Below the pieces are notes generated by a model that was not told the origin of the DNA, made no database searches, and saw only the letters and a list, made by a program, of their open reading frames with translations. A program made the translations under genes and the position numbers. Below, piece by piece: positions 1 through 11,037 of a stretch of DNA of 64,000 bases (positions within the stretch are counted from its first letter, which is position 1; each line of letters opens with the position of its first letter). The stretch comes from Paractinoplanes toevensis (GTDB taxonomy: Bacteria; Actinomycetota; Actinomycetes; Mycobacteriales; Micromonosporaceae). Location: assembly GCF_018332695.1 (NCBI RefSeq), contig NZ_BOQN01000022.1:1-64000 (forward strand). The letters are read 5' to 3'.

Positions 1-747
<747 letters not shown>

Positions 748-2175
748 TCAGCTCGCGGCGACGATCTTCCAGCGCTGGTTGGCGCTGGTGGAATCGCCGT
801 ACTGGCCGGCGCTCGCCCCGTTCGCCGTCCGGCCCATGCCGTCGAGATAGAGGCCGGTGGCCCGGTTCCGCAGCCGTACGTTGTTCGCGTCGGTGACCAC
901 CGTCCACTGCTGATTGGCCGAGGTTCCGCCGGTGTACTGGCCGGCGGCGCTGCCGTTGGCGGTCCGGCCCATGCCGTCGAAGTACAGCCCGGTGCCCACA
1001 TTCCTGATCCGCACGTAGGTGCCCGCATTCTCGACCACCCACTGCTGATTGGGCCCGGTGGCGGCGGACCCCTGGCCGACGTCGGAGCCGGCCGTGGTGC
1101 GGCCCAGGCCGTCGGCGTACCGGCCGGTGGCGGCGTTGACGATCCGGACCGTCGTGCTGCCGCCGGTGCCGATTCCCCAGGCGTACTGCAGGCGGTTCAG
1201 GCCGGAGGGATTGGTGAGCGTCAGGTTCAGGTTCGATCCGCTGCCGCTGCGCTTGGTCAGGCTGTACCAGTCGCCGTCGCGCAGGCCGGGCCAGTAGACG
1301 CTGCCGACGCCGAGTTCACGTAGCTTGCCGCTGACACCCCGGAGGTAGTCGGCGAAGAACGATCCGCTCGGGATGTTGTAGTCGATGGTGTCGTAGGAGA
1401 CCCCGTTCTTGCTGCCCGGGCCCATCGGGCCGCCCCACTCGGTGGCCACGGTGCGCGAGGCGTAGCCGCCGATCGAGCTCGCGATGTGGTTCGCCCATGA
1501 GGTCTCGTCCTCAAAACCGGCGAAGAACGAATAATCGTGTACGGCGAGCAGGGTGTCGTTCAGCCGGCTGTCCTGGCCGACCGCGGGGACGTTCTGGGCG
1601 AGCCCGGCGCCGTCCAGGATGATCCGGCCCCGCGGCACGTCGGAGTGCCGCGCGAGCCAGGTGCTGTACATGTTGTTCAGGTCGGTCGTGGAGTAGCCGT
1701 ACGGTTCGTTGATGATTTCGAAGTAGGCGTTGCTGTTGCCGGCGTACTTGGCGACGACGGTGTCCCACATCCGGTCGTAGGCCGCGGTGTTACCGGGGCG
1801 GCCGCCGCTGTAGGCCCAGTACGCCAGGATGACCTTGCCCTTCGTCAGTGCCTGGTCGATCGCGCCGGTGTAGGTGTTCCAGTAGCCGGTGACGGTCGGC
1901 TCGTTGATCGGCATCCGGACGGTGTTGGCGCCGGTGATCGAGTAGAGCTGCCCGACCACCCGATCGGCGACGACGGAGGCCGAGGAGTACGTGTCGGCCG
2001 AGCCGAGGCCGGACACGTAGAGCACCCCGTTGACGAAGTTGTCCCGCTGGTCGGCCCAGTTCACCCCACGGAACGCCGTGGTGTCGGCCTGCGCCGGCTG
2101 CTGGGCCACGACGGCGCCGGTGAGAGCGAGCGCGGCGGCGAGCAGGACCCGCCCCGTACGTCCGAAGATCGACAT
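748..2175 (-). CDS. Secreted GH5-family glycosidase with C-terminal RICIN-type (CBM13-like) domain
   Basis: 475-residue secreted hydrolase. Residues 1-30 form a Sec signal peptide ending AQA. The GH5 TIM barrel follows (about 31-325), with the acid/base Glu in FEIINEPYG and the nucleophile Glu in VATEWGGP. The tail (about 330-475) holds three repeats of a beta-trefoil lectin fold, each ending in a N-Q-x-W motif and carrying a GLYxDGMGRTANG-like turn, so it should bind polysaccharide. GH5 includes cellulases, mannanases and galactanases, and the exact substrate is not readable. The start was chosen at 2175 because GAGGGA lies 7 nt upstream. An ATG 15 nt earlier overlaps the GH59 stop (ATGA) but would place this ribosome site inside the gene. 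It lies 11 nt downstream of GH59, so the two are very probably one operon. Confidence 0.9.
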   Translation of the reverse strand: MSIFGRTGRVLLAAALALTGAVVAQQPAQADTTAFRGVNWADQRDNFVNGVLYVSGLGSADTYSSASVVADRVVGQLYSITGANTVRMPINEPTVTGYWNTYTGAIDQALTKGKVILAYWAYSGGRPGNTAAYDRMWDTVVAKYAGNSNAYFEIINEPYGYSTTDLNNMYSTWLARHSDVPRGRIILDGAGLAQNVPAVGQDSRLNDTLLAVHDYSFFAGFEDETSWANHIASSIGGYASRTVATEWGGPMGPGSKNGVSYDTIDYNIPSGSFFADYLRGVSGKLRELGVGSVYWPGLRDGDWYSLTKRSGSGSNLNLTLTNPSGLNRLQYAWGIGTGGSTTVRIVNAATGRYADGLGRTTAGSDVGQGSAATGPNQQWVVENAGTYVRIRNVGTGLYFDGMGRTANGSAAGQYTGGTSANQQWTVVTDANNVRLRNRATGLYLDGMGRTANGASAGQYGDSTSANQRWKIVAAS

Positions 2176-2186
2176 CTTTCCGTCCC

Positions 2187-4619
<2,433 letters not shown>

Positions 4620-4677
4620 TCATGGCCACTGCCATTACCGATACGCAGCGCATATTTCGGCAGTTACGTGGTCGTGA

Positions 4678-4691
4678 AGTTAGCGTTAACT
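4678..4691. promoter_or_regulatory. Candidate LacI-family operator upstream of the GH59-GH5 operon
   Basis: AGTTAGCGTTAACT is a 14-bp palindrome with a central CpG and one mismatched base pair, the typical shape of LacI/GalR operators. It lies 77-90 bp upstream of the GH59 start. The sequence differs from the GGAAGCGCTTCC operators at 55.7-55.9 kb, so a different regulator is expected. No matching regulator gene is adjacent. Confidence 0.45.
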
Positions 4692-5226
4692 AAAGCGTCA
4701 GTCAAATGACGTATGTCGATGGAAGAGATCCCGTGACCGGCGAATTTTCCGGACATAATTCACCGCCAGAACCGGATAATCTCCGCACATACCACCGAAC
4801 CGCGAAGCCATCGACAACGGCAAGCGGCTCGACGTATCACTTTTTCGGTGACCAAATAACGGTCATTTTCGCCGAAGATGAAAAGACCTATTGCGCAGCC
4901 CGCATCGCCTGTTGTCCGGCGCGGGCCGGAGCGGACGGCAACTCGGTGATGAGGGATTCGTCGGCACCGAACATCCGCAGCAGATCGCCGGCCCGGGCGT
5001 CGGCCATCCGGGCCCGCTCCGCGGCGCCCCGCATTCCGCACGCCGCGGAACGCGTAGGTGTCCTCCGGCTGGGCACTCGCTCACCACGCCGGGACACGGT
5101 TCGCGACAGTGGCCTCGCCAGGCCCCGGACGGTAAACAAAGTCCGTCCGGCGCCGCCACGTCTGATCGGCCGGCGGATCAGGCACCCGGAGCGCATGGCA
5201 GACCATCCTGGGGGTACGACGGTGTC
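4692..5226. other. Intergenic region without a convincing gene; one strong inverted repeat
   Basis: About 535 bp separate the GH59 promoter from the small membrane-protein gene. The first 200 bp are unusually AT-rich for this genome, which fits promoter DNA. Open frames here lack a ribosome site and recognisable protein features. At 5125-5150 an 8-bp perfect inverted repeat (CCGGACGG / CCGTCCGG, 10-nt spacer) could be an RNA hairpin or a regulator site. Confidence 0.5.
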
Positions 5227-5346
5227 ATGCGCATCGGGAACACAGAAGTCCGCTTTCTCGGCGGTCCGGCCGGCTGCCTCACGATGATCGTGCTTTCGGT
5301 GCTGGCGTCGGTGGTACTGACCGTGCTGCTCAATTTCGTGCTGTAG
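5227..5346 (+). CDS. Small single-pass membrane protein (39 aa)
   Basis: A 39-residue protein with a short polar head (MRIGNTEVRFLGG) and one hydrophobic helix of about 22 residues rich in Val, Leu and Ser, ending two residues before the stop. Small proteins of this layout (IGN-x-x-VR-x-x-GG head plus one helix) recur in actinobacteria as conserved hypotheticals; this is from memory. A weak GGGGG lies upstream of the ATG. It lies 84 bp ahead of the GAF-ANTAR gene on the same strand. Function unknown; it could be a membrane adaptor or simply a small conserved membrane peptide. Confidence 0.6.
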   Translation: MRIGNTEVRFLGGPAGCLTMIVLSVLASVVLTVLLNFVL

Positions 5347-5430
5347 GGGAACCACTCGGGGAAGGCCGCACGCATGACGGCGGGAAGGCGGGGTAGACGG
5401 CGACAACTACTACGGCTCCTGGAGGAACGG

Positions 5431-6189
5431 GTGGCAACTCCATCGACGTCACCGCCGCTGCCGGGCCGGCCCCGCAGCGGCCTGACCGACGCCCTCATCG
5501 TCCTGGCGGGGACACCGGATGACGGGTCCGACGTGCCGGCTCTGCTGCGGTCGATCACCCAGTTCGCGGCCGATCTGCTGCCACCGGTGAGCTATGCGTC
5601 GATGACCACCCACCGGACGGACGGCTATGTCACTGTCGCCATGAGCAGCGAAATGGCGCTTGCCGTCGACGAAGCCCAGTACGCCGAAGACTCAGGTCCC
5701 TGCCTCGACGCGCTGCGGACGGCCGAGCCCACCGCCGTGCCGCGGATCGACGCGACCGTGAACTGGCCGGGTTTCCGGGCCGAGGCCTACCGGCTCGGCC
5801 TGCGCGCGTCGCTGTCCATCCCGCTGTTCGCCGGCCGTGGGACACCGATCGCGGCCCTCAACCTCTACGGCCACGACACGCACACCATGGGGCCCTTGAG
5901 CGCGGCGGTGCTGAGAGCGTTCGAGAGCTCCGGCGAAGGCGAGGACGATCCCGGGCCGGGACCTGACGACCTCGATCCTGGAACACTCGATCTGGTGGAC
6001 GGGCTGACCGGTGCGCTCGCCGTGCGCTCGAGGATCCAGCTGGCCCTTGGCGTGATCATGGGCACCGAACACACGAGTGGCGACCACGCCTACGCGGTTC
6101 TACGCTCGCGGGCCTCGACGACCTCGTTGTCGCTGACCGCCGCCGCCGAGTCGGTCCTGACCCGGGCCGGTGACCGGCCGCACTCCTGA
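5431..6189 (+). CDS. GAF-ANTAR domain transcription antiterminator
   Basis: 252-residue cytosolic regulator. Residues about 20-165 form a GAF sensor domain (SYASMTTHRTDGYVTVAMSS; EDSGPCLDALRT; SLSIPLFAGRG-type core). About 190-245 form an ANTAR three-helix RNA-binding domain (VRSRIQLALGVIMG... HAYAVLRSRAS). ANTAR proteins bind paired hexanucleotide-loop hairpins in nascent RNA and prevent termination; GAF would sense a small ligand or redox state. The GTG at 5431 is preferred because GGAGGA lies immediately upstream; an upstream ATG at 5374 would swallow that site. It lies 19 nt before a second GAF-ANTAR gene, so the pair is probably co-transcribed. Target RNAs are unknown. Confidence 0.85.
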   Translation: MATPSTSPPLPGRPRSGLTDALIVLAGTPDDGSDVPALLRSITQFAADLLPPVSYASMTTHRTDGYVTVAMSSEMALAVDEAQYAEDSGPCLDALRTAEPTAVPRIDATVNWPGFRAEAYRLGLRASLSIPLFAGRGTPIAALNLYGHDTHTMGPLSAAVLRAFESSGEGEDDPGPGPDDLDPGTLDLVDGLTGALAVRSRIQLALGVIMGTEHTSGDHAYAVLRSRASTTSLSLTAAAESVLTRAGDRPHS

Positions 6190-6208
6190 CCTCCGCTAGG
6201 AGCACCAC

Positions 6209-6925
6209 ATGACCGACTCGCAGCCCATGGACCCCATCGACGCCTTCGGGCGGCTCAGCCGGATCAAGCTCGCGGAAACCGATCTCAAAGGCGTCCTGAA
6301 CGAGGTGGCCGAGCTGGCCAGACGCACCATCCCCGGCGCCGAAGAAGTCTCCGTCACCCTGATCGACAAAAAGGAGGCCCGTACGGCCGCCTACACCGGG
6401 CAACTCGCGCTGGACCTCGACGAACTGCAGTACGGCGAGGGGCGCGGACCCTGCATCGACGCCTCGGCCCAGGCCACCACCCTGTCCCTGCCGGACATGA
6501 GCACCGAGGGACGCTGGCCGGAATGGGCCGCCCGGGCAACTCGGACCGGCGTCCACAGTTCCCTGTCCATCGGCCTGCCCATGCACGAGCAGATCAGCGG
6601 CGCGCTGAATGTCTACGCCACCGAAGCCAAGGCCTTCGACGACGACGCGGTCAGCCTCGGCCAGACGTTCGCCGGTTACGCCGCCGTCGCACTCACCAAC
6701 GCCCACCTGTACGACGCCCAGACGAACCTCGCCCAGCAGATGCAGACCGCGATGCAGAGCCGCGCCGTCATCGAACAGGCCAAGGGCATCATCATCGGCA
6801 GCCGGCACTGCACCGCCGAGGAGGCGTTCGCCATCCTCACCCGGATCTCGCAGGACACCAATCGGAAGCTTCGTGACGTCGCGATCGCCCTGGTCGCGAG
6901 CGCCTCGCCGAACATCAAGCCCTGA
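6209..6925 (+). CDS. GAF-ANTAR domain transcription antiterminator
   Basis: 238-residue paralogue of the gene just upstream. The GAF domain spans about 25-160 (VTLIDKKEARTAAYTG, GEGRGPCIDAS, SLSIGLPMHEQISGALNVYA). The ANTAR domain spans about 170-230 (SRAVIEQAKGIIIGSRHCTAEEAFAILTRISQDTNRKLRDVA), with the aromatic-poor but alanine-rich helices usual for the family. AGGAG lies 6 nt before the ATG. Both copies keep the PC-hD loop of the GAF, suggesting similar ligands. This copy matches the ANTAR consensus better than the first. The gene ends just before a hairpin shared with the convergent sigma-factor gene. Confidence 0.87.
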   Translation: MTDSQPMDPIDAFGRLSRIKLAETDLKGVLNEVAELARRTIPGAEEVSVTLIDKKEARTAAYTGQLALDLDELQYGEGRGPCIDASAQATTLSLPDMSTEGRWPEWAARATRTGVHSSLSIGLPMHEQISGALNVYATEAKAFDDDAVSLGQTFAGYAAVALTNAHLYDAQTNLAQQMQTAMQSRAVIEQAKGIIIGSRHCTAEEAFAILTRISQDTNRKLRDVAIALVASASPNIKP

Positions 6926-6942
6926 GCCGCACCGACGCCGTT

Positions 6943-6965
6943 GATCGGCTACCCCGGCGCCGATC
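6943..6965. terminator. Candidate bidirectional terminator between convergent genes
   Basis: GATCGGC and GCCGATC form a perfect 7-bp stem around a 9-nt loop, located between the end of the second GAF-ANTAR gene and the end of the sigma-factor gene on the other strand. There is no U-tract, as is common in high-GC actinobacteria. Confidence 0.5.
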
Positions 6966-7000
6966 CACGGTCCGAGGGCGGCGGCCCGGCCGCGCGCCGT

Positions 7001-7831
7001 CTACCCAGTCTCGGTGAGCTGCCGGCGCAGCTTGACCAGGGCGCCGGCGAGGATCCGCGAGATGTGCATCTGCGAGACACCGATCTGCTCGGCGATGGCC
7101 GTCTGCGTCAGGTTGCCGTAGAAACGCATCGCGATGATGCGCCGCTCCCGGTCGGTCAGGCAGGCCATGGCCGGAGGCAGGGCGACGTTGAGCTCCACCA
7201 GGTCGTAGCCGTCCTCCTGGGCCCCGAGGGTGTCACCCAGCTCGAAGCCCGACTCGTCGCCGATCGGCATGGAAAACGACACCGCACGGTAGGCGTACCC
7301 GCTCTCGAGTCCTTCCAGGATCTCTTCCTCGGACGCGTTCAAATGGGCGGCGAGGTCGGCGACCGTCGGTGACCTGCCCAAGGTCTGGCCGAGTTCCAGC
7401 TGCGCATGCCCGATCGCCAGGCGCATCTCCTGCAGCCGGCGGGGCGCCCGCACGAACCAGGTCCGGTCTCGGAAGTAACGCTTGATCTCGCCGGTGATGG
7501 TCGGAATGGCGAAGCCCACGAACTCGATGCCACGGTCGGCGTCGAACCGGTCGACCGCCTTGATCAGGCCGATGGTCGCCGTCTGGCGCAGATCATCGAC
7601 CATGTCACCCTGCCGGGCGTAACGACGGGCGAGCCGGTAGGCCATCGGCAGCCAGGCCTCGATGACCTGCTCACGCAGGGACGGCCGGTCCGGGTGGGAC
7701 GGCGGAAGCGCGGAGAGGGCCAGCGTGAGCCGGCCGGCCCGCTCATCCTCTTCGGTACGGTCGGTCGAGCGCTGTTGCGCAGCGGCTTCCGGCCGGAAGG
7801 CGCTGGTGGGAGCGAAGGTCGTGGTCCGCAT
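7001..7831 (-). CDS. SigB/SigF-type RNA polymerase sigma factor
   Basis: 276-residue group 3 sigma factor. Region 2 is seen as YRLARRYARQGDMVDDLRQTATIGLIKAVDRFD followed by GIEFVGFAIPTITGEIKRYFRDRTW. Region 3 is RAPRRLQEMRLAI...LGRSPTVADLAAHL. Region 4 is LTDRERRIIAMRFYGNLTQTAIAEQIGVSQMHISRILAGAL. This order and the GEIKR-FRD core match the stress/sporulation SigB/F/G group, which in actinobacteria serve stress and development. GAGGAG lies 5 nt before the ATG. No anti-sigma factor gene is adjacent, so partner control must be elsewhere. A 15-bp inverted repeat lies 24 bp upstream of the start. Confidence 0.93.
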   Translation of the reverse strand: MRTTTFAPTSAFRPEAAAQQRSTDRTEEDERAGRLTLALSALPPSHPDRPSLREQVIEAWLPMAYRLARRYARQGDMVDDLRQTATIGLIKAVDRFDADRGIEFVGFAIPTITGEIKRYFRDRTWFVRAPRRLQEMRLAIGHAQLELGQTLGRSPTVADLAAHLNASEEEILEGLESGYAYRAVSFSMPIGDESGFELGDTLGAQEDGYDLVELNVALPPAMACLTDRERRIIAMRFYGNLTQTAIAEQIGVSQMHISRILAGALVKLRRQLTETG

Positions 7832-7854
7832 GGTGTCTCCTCGCGGCGCGGAAC

Positions 7855-7869
7855 GTCACAGGCTGTGAC
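7855..7869. promoter_or_regulatory. Inverted repeat in the sigma-factor leader
   Basis: GTCACA-GGC-TGTGAC is a perfect 6-3-6 inverted repeat 24-38 bp upstream of the sigma-factor ATG. It could be an operator overlapping the promoter or a small leader hairpin. The half-site orientation is opposite to that of a CRP site. Confidence 0.3.
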
Positions 7870-7984
7870 ATGCGAGACGACGATGGCGCCCAGAGACCCG
7901 GCGGAAGGGGCCGGCGCACCGAGACGTCGTGATCACACGTCGGGGGCTCGGCACCTTCTTGACCGATACCGGGAGGCTAGCCGA

Positions 7985-8003
7985 AAAGGTGAGCCTTGCC
8001 TAG
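7985..8003. promoter_or_regulatory. Possible iron-box (IdeR/DmdR-like) sequence
   Basis: Read on the minus strand, CTAGGCAAGGCTCACCTTT matches 13 of 19 positions of the actinobacterial iron-box consensus TTAGGTTAGGCTAACCTAA as I recall it. It lies between the divergent sigma-factor and DDN-family genes, about 150 bp from the former and 225 bp from the latter. A direct repeat TAGCCGAAA flanks it. Neither neighbour is a classical iron gene, so this may be fortuitous. Confidence 0.25.
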
Positions 8004-8228
8004 CCGAAAGTATGAGATCACCCGGTCGGAGACTGTCCCAGGAGACCGGGTGCCGTCCTGGGCGGTCGGGTCGGCACCGGCCTTCTGATCGGCGAGGTTT
8101 CCGTCCGCGACGGCGGTGGGCTCGCCGCCTTCATCAAGGGGGTTGTTCGCGTCGACACCCCATGGCTGATCGCTCATGCCCGGCGGGTGTCCCGTGGTCA
8201 CCGTCAATTGTTGGCTAGGCTGATGGGC

Positions 8229-8651
8229 ATGGCTTCCTTCAACGACCAGATCATCGATGCGTTCCGCGCCAACGACGGTGTGGTGGGTCAGCATTGGGAG
8301 GGCAAGACGCTCGTCCTGCTGCATCACGTCGGGCGGCGGTCCGGCAAGGAGTACGTCACCCCGCTCGTCGCCGCCCCGGACGGTGCCGCCTACATCGTCT
8401 GCGCCAGCCTCGGTGGTGCTCCGGACGACCCGCAGTGGGTCGCCAATCTGGAATCCGCCGACGGCCCGGCCACGATCGAACTCGGTCCGGCCACCTTCGC
8501 CGTCGAGTACGAAGTGGTCCGGCCGGACGATCCGCGATGGGCGGATCTGTACAGCATCTGGCGCGACTACTGGCCGGACGCCCGTGAGTACGAGAAGAAG
8601 ACCGACCGGAAGTTCCCGGTGGTCCGGCTGCAGGTTCCGCCCTCCGCCTGA
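8229..8651 (+). CDS. DDN-family (F420H2-dependent nitroreductase/quinone reductase-like) oxidoreductase
   Basis: 140-residue split-barrel protein of the deazaflavin-dependent nitroreductase family. The family features are present: N-terminal FNDQIIDAFRANDGVVG, then LVLLHHVGRRSGKEYVTPL (the GRKSG-type cofactor phosphate loop), then the hydrophobic strand AAYIVCASLGGAPDDPQWVANLE, and the C-terminal FPVVRLQV strand. Such proteins bind F420H2 and reduce quinones or hydrophobic substrates. The ATG at 8229 was preferred: TAGG lies 9 nt upstream and homologues begin with this MASFND-type start; GTG/ATG options at 8187 and 8223 are in frame. It is transcribed away from the sigma-factor gene with a 397-bp shared upstream region. 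Confidence 0.82.
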   Translation: MASFNDQIIDAFRANDGVVGQHWEGKTLVLLHHVGRRSGKEYVTPLVAAPDGAAYIVCASLGGAPDDPQWVANLESADGPATIELGPATFAVEYEVVRPDDPRWADLYSIWRDYWPDAREYEKKTDRKFPVVRLQVPPSA

Positions 8652-9068
8652 GGTCACGCCTGGCCGGAAGGCAACGCATGCTCGGAAACGGCCATGGCCC
8701 TCGGCGCACTTGTACGTGGGTACGCGTACGGTAAGAGTTGTCGCCCGGGACCCCGGTGGCTGTCTGCCCGCCGCCGTGAACCTCGTTCTGCAGCCGGGGC
8801 GAAGTCCTGATCCGCAGGCCACCGATACCTGCTGGTCGGCGTCTGCTTCGCACTCTGCGGGAAGGCTCGCCGAAATGCTCCGAACGGGCCCGGCGGCAAG
8901 CAGCAAACCGATCATGGCGAAATTGTCGGAAGGCGTCCTCAATGGAACGCACGTCGTTGACAGGTCTGCTCCTGGAACACCTCTCGCCGGCCCGCGACGC
9001 ATCCTCACCCACCCATCGACGATGCTCTCCGGCCACCCTCGAGTTCTATTGCCCGGGTGGCATGTCGC
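8652..9068. other. Intergenic region, nothing recognised
   Basis: 417 bp between the DDN-family gene and the fucosidase. No reading frame with a ribosome site or protein-like composition was recognised and no strong repeat was seen. It presumably carries the fucosidase promoter. Confidence 0.4.
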
Positions 9069-9187
9069 ATGACCGTTGAGGCGGCAGGCGCCCCGCGCCA
9101 CCCCGGGCGGCGTCTGCGGCGGCTCGGTTCCGCCATTCGCCGGCACAAGTGGCGCGCGGGTGTCGCCGTCGTCGTGGTGGCGATGAT
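9069..9187 (+). other. Out-of-frame 5' end of the fucosidase gene (membrane-anchor segment)
   Basis: From the ATG at 9069 the frame encodes a basic stretch (RHPGRRLRRLGSAIRRHKWR) followed by AGVAVVVVA, which looks like a signal-anchor or signal-peptide start. The frame then runs into non-homologous sequence, while the GH29 homology continues in another frame from about 9190. It reads as the missing N-terminus of the next entry, separated from it by a frameshift near 9165-9195. Confidence 0.5.
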
Positions 9188-10546
9188 TCGGTCCCGGGCT
9201 ATGCGCCGAAGGGGACCTTCGCCGATGTGCTGCGAACCGATTACGACAACGCGATGGTTTCGCATCCGTACGCCGAGGATTATGCGAATGCGATGAAGGA
9301 TCCGGCGTCTCCGACGGGCCGGCACCACGCCGAGCACTACGGCACCAAGCCGTACGAACAGTTCGGGAAACAATTCGAGGCCGGCCTCGAAAGTTGGGAC
9401 GCCGCCGCGTGGGCGAAGACGTTTCACGACGCCGGAGCGCGCTACGTCGTGATGGTGGCCAAGTATGCCGACGGCTATTCACTGTGGCCGACGGAGGTCG
9501 TCAATCCGCACCGATCAAACTGGCACAGTCGGCGCGACCTGGTCGGTGAGCTCGCTGCCGCGGTCCGGAAACAGGGTATGAAATTCGGCGTGTACTACTC
9601 CGGCGGTGTGGACTGGACGTTCCAGCGGAAGATCGTCAGGACCCTCGGCGACTACGCCTACCTGCCCTATGGTGACGATTACGCCAACTATGCGCCAGCA
9701 CAGGTTCGCGAACTCATTCAGCGATACCAGCCGGACCTGCTGTGGAACGACATCATGTGGCCCACCGGACAGAAACGCCTGTCCGCCCTCATGGCCGACT
9801 ACTACAACACTGTTCCCGACGGGGTTCTCAACGACCGCTGGACCACCACCAGCTTCTGGCATCGCGCGATGGGCCTCAAGCCGATGCGCTGGACCTTCGA
9901 CACATTCATGAAGCAAGCCATCAAATCAAGACCGGAGCTGACCACCTCCAACATCACGCAACCGTCGGTGCCGCACAGTGACTTCACCACGCCGGAGTAC
10001 ACGCAGTATCCGACCATCCAGAGGAAGAAATGGGAGATGGTACGCGGGATCGGAAACTCGTTCGGCTACAACCGCGAGGAGACCGACGCCGACTACGCCT
10101 CCCTGGAACAGCAACTCCTGCCGGACTTCATCACGGCGGTGGCGAAGAACGGCAACCTGCTGCTGAACGTCGGCCCCAGCGGCGGCGAGGGCGTTCTCGT
10201 CCCCGAACAACTGAATCGCCTGCGCGGCATCGGCGAATGGCTCCGCACCAGTCACGACGCCATTTACGACACCCGGCCCTGGCGTCAGGCGGCGGCGACC
10301 ACAACGACCGGCCTGCCGGCGGCCTTCACCCACAAGGACGACACGTTGTACATGACGTTCATCGGCCGGCCCACCGGATCGAGACTCGTCGTCGAAGACC
10401 TCACCCTGCGGGGCACCGCCACGACGTTGGCCGACGGCTCCACCGTACGGATGGCGCCGGAGGGCAGGGATACCGCCTTCATCTTCGCCAGCGCGCTCGA
10501 TGGAGCTTTCTCGCCCGTTGTCCGGGTGCCCGGAGTCGGGCCATAG
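9149..10546 (+). CDS. GH29 alpha-L-fucosidase (apparent 5' frameshift)
   Basis: Retaining alpha-L-fucosidase of family 29, removing terminal fucose from glycans. Family motifs: WAKTFHDAGARYVVMVAKYADGY with the following WPTEVVNPHRSNW; FGVYYSGGVDW; the nucleophile Asp in DLLWNDIMWP; and the C-terminal barrel end NGNLLLNVGPSGGEGVL. A beta-sandwich follows. The frame opens at a GTG (9149) without a ribosome site, and its first 14 residues are Arg-rich and unlike the family. The natural N-terminus with the membrane anchor lies in the frame that starts at 9069. Either a 1-nt indel inactivated the gene or there is a base-call error. The catalytic part (about residues 20-465) is intact. No strand neighbours within 80 bp suggest an operon. 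Confidence 0.82.
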   Translation: MARGCRRRRGGDDSVPGYAPKGTFADVLRTDYDNAMVSHPYAEDYANAMKDPASPTGRHHAEHYGTKPYEQFGKQFEAGLESWDAAAWAKTFHDAGARYVVMVAKYADGYSLWPTEVVNPHRSNWHSRRDLVGELAAAVRKQGMKFGVYYSGGVDWTFQRKIVRTLGDYAYLPYGDDYANYAPAQVRELIQRYQPDLLWNDIMWPTGQKRLSALMADYYNTVPDGVLNDRWTTTSFWHRAMGLKPMRWTFDTFMKQAIKSRPELTTSNITQPSVPHSDFTTPEYTQYPTIQRKKWEMVRGIGNSFGYNREETDADYASLEQQLLPDFITAVAKNGNLLLNVGPSGGEGVLVPEQLNRLRGIGEWLRTSHDAIYDTRPWRQAAATTTTGLPAAFTHKDDTLYMTFIGRPTGSRLVVEDLTLRGTATTLADGSTVRMAPEGRDTAFIFASALDGAFSPVVRVPGVGP

Positions 10547-10629
10547 CGGATGACCGAGGTGGCCCACGGTCTACCGTAGAGCTTCGCCTGGTATGCCGGG
10601 TCACCCCGGAAGATGTCGCACGGTGTTGG

Positions 10630-11037
10630 CGGGCAGCGTTGCGCCGGCCGGCCACTGCCAGGCCCGCCTGCCATCCGGGTGCGCGGCCGTGGGCGGGTGG
10701 GCCGATATTCTTCATCCGGTGGTCGCTGCCGGCGAGAAGCCAGGCGGTCAGTGAGTTGGAGTTCCACATCTCGCCGGTACGGCGTTCGTCGCGGCCCCAG
10801 ACGAGCGCGGGAACGAGCGGTACCAGGCGCAATACCTTCCGTGCCCGAGATGACGAACCGGTGCCCGCCCAGACGCACCTGGAGAGCGGAGTGGTAGAGG
10901 TCGCGCACGGGTCGATGCTGGTGACGTGCTTGCAGGGCTTCGAAGATGCGCCCGTTGAGGCGGATGCAACGGCCGCCGGCGCCGAGCGGCAGCCAGTACA
11001 GCGTCACGTCGGCGGGCGGCGATGCCTCTTCGCTCAT
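10630..11037 (-). pseudogene. Broken conserved hypothetical gene (internal deletion plus frameshift)
   Basis: The start overlaps the stop of the upstream membrane-protein gene (ATGA). The N-terminal part reads VTLYWLPLGAGGRCIRLNGRIFEALQARH then DLYHSALQVRLGGHRFVI. The C-terminal part, WGRDERRTGEMWNSNSLTAWLL to APGWQAGLAV, appears in a different frame (about 10640-10830). From memory, intact homologues in actinobacteria have about 60 more residues between these blocks and keep a single frame. So this copy has lost its middle and is frameshifted. The function of the family is unknown to me. The end coordinate is approximate. Confidence 0.6.

Noticed and set aside
5034..5050. TTCCGC-N5-GCGGAA inverted repeat similar to the IclR sites
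   Set aside because: The spacer is 5 instead of 3 bases and no catabolic gene is nearby.
4706..5287. 193-codon frame before the small membrane protein
   Set aside because: No ribosome site, mixed codon use and no protein features; it overlaps AT-rich promoter-like DNA.
7977..9482. Long minus-strand frame over the DDN-family gene
   Set aside because: Antisense to a clear family match and composed of Arg/Pro/Gly-rich sequence.
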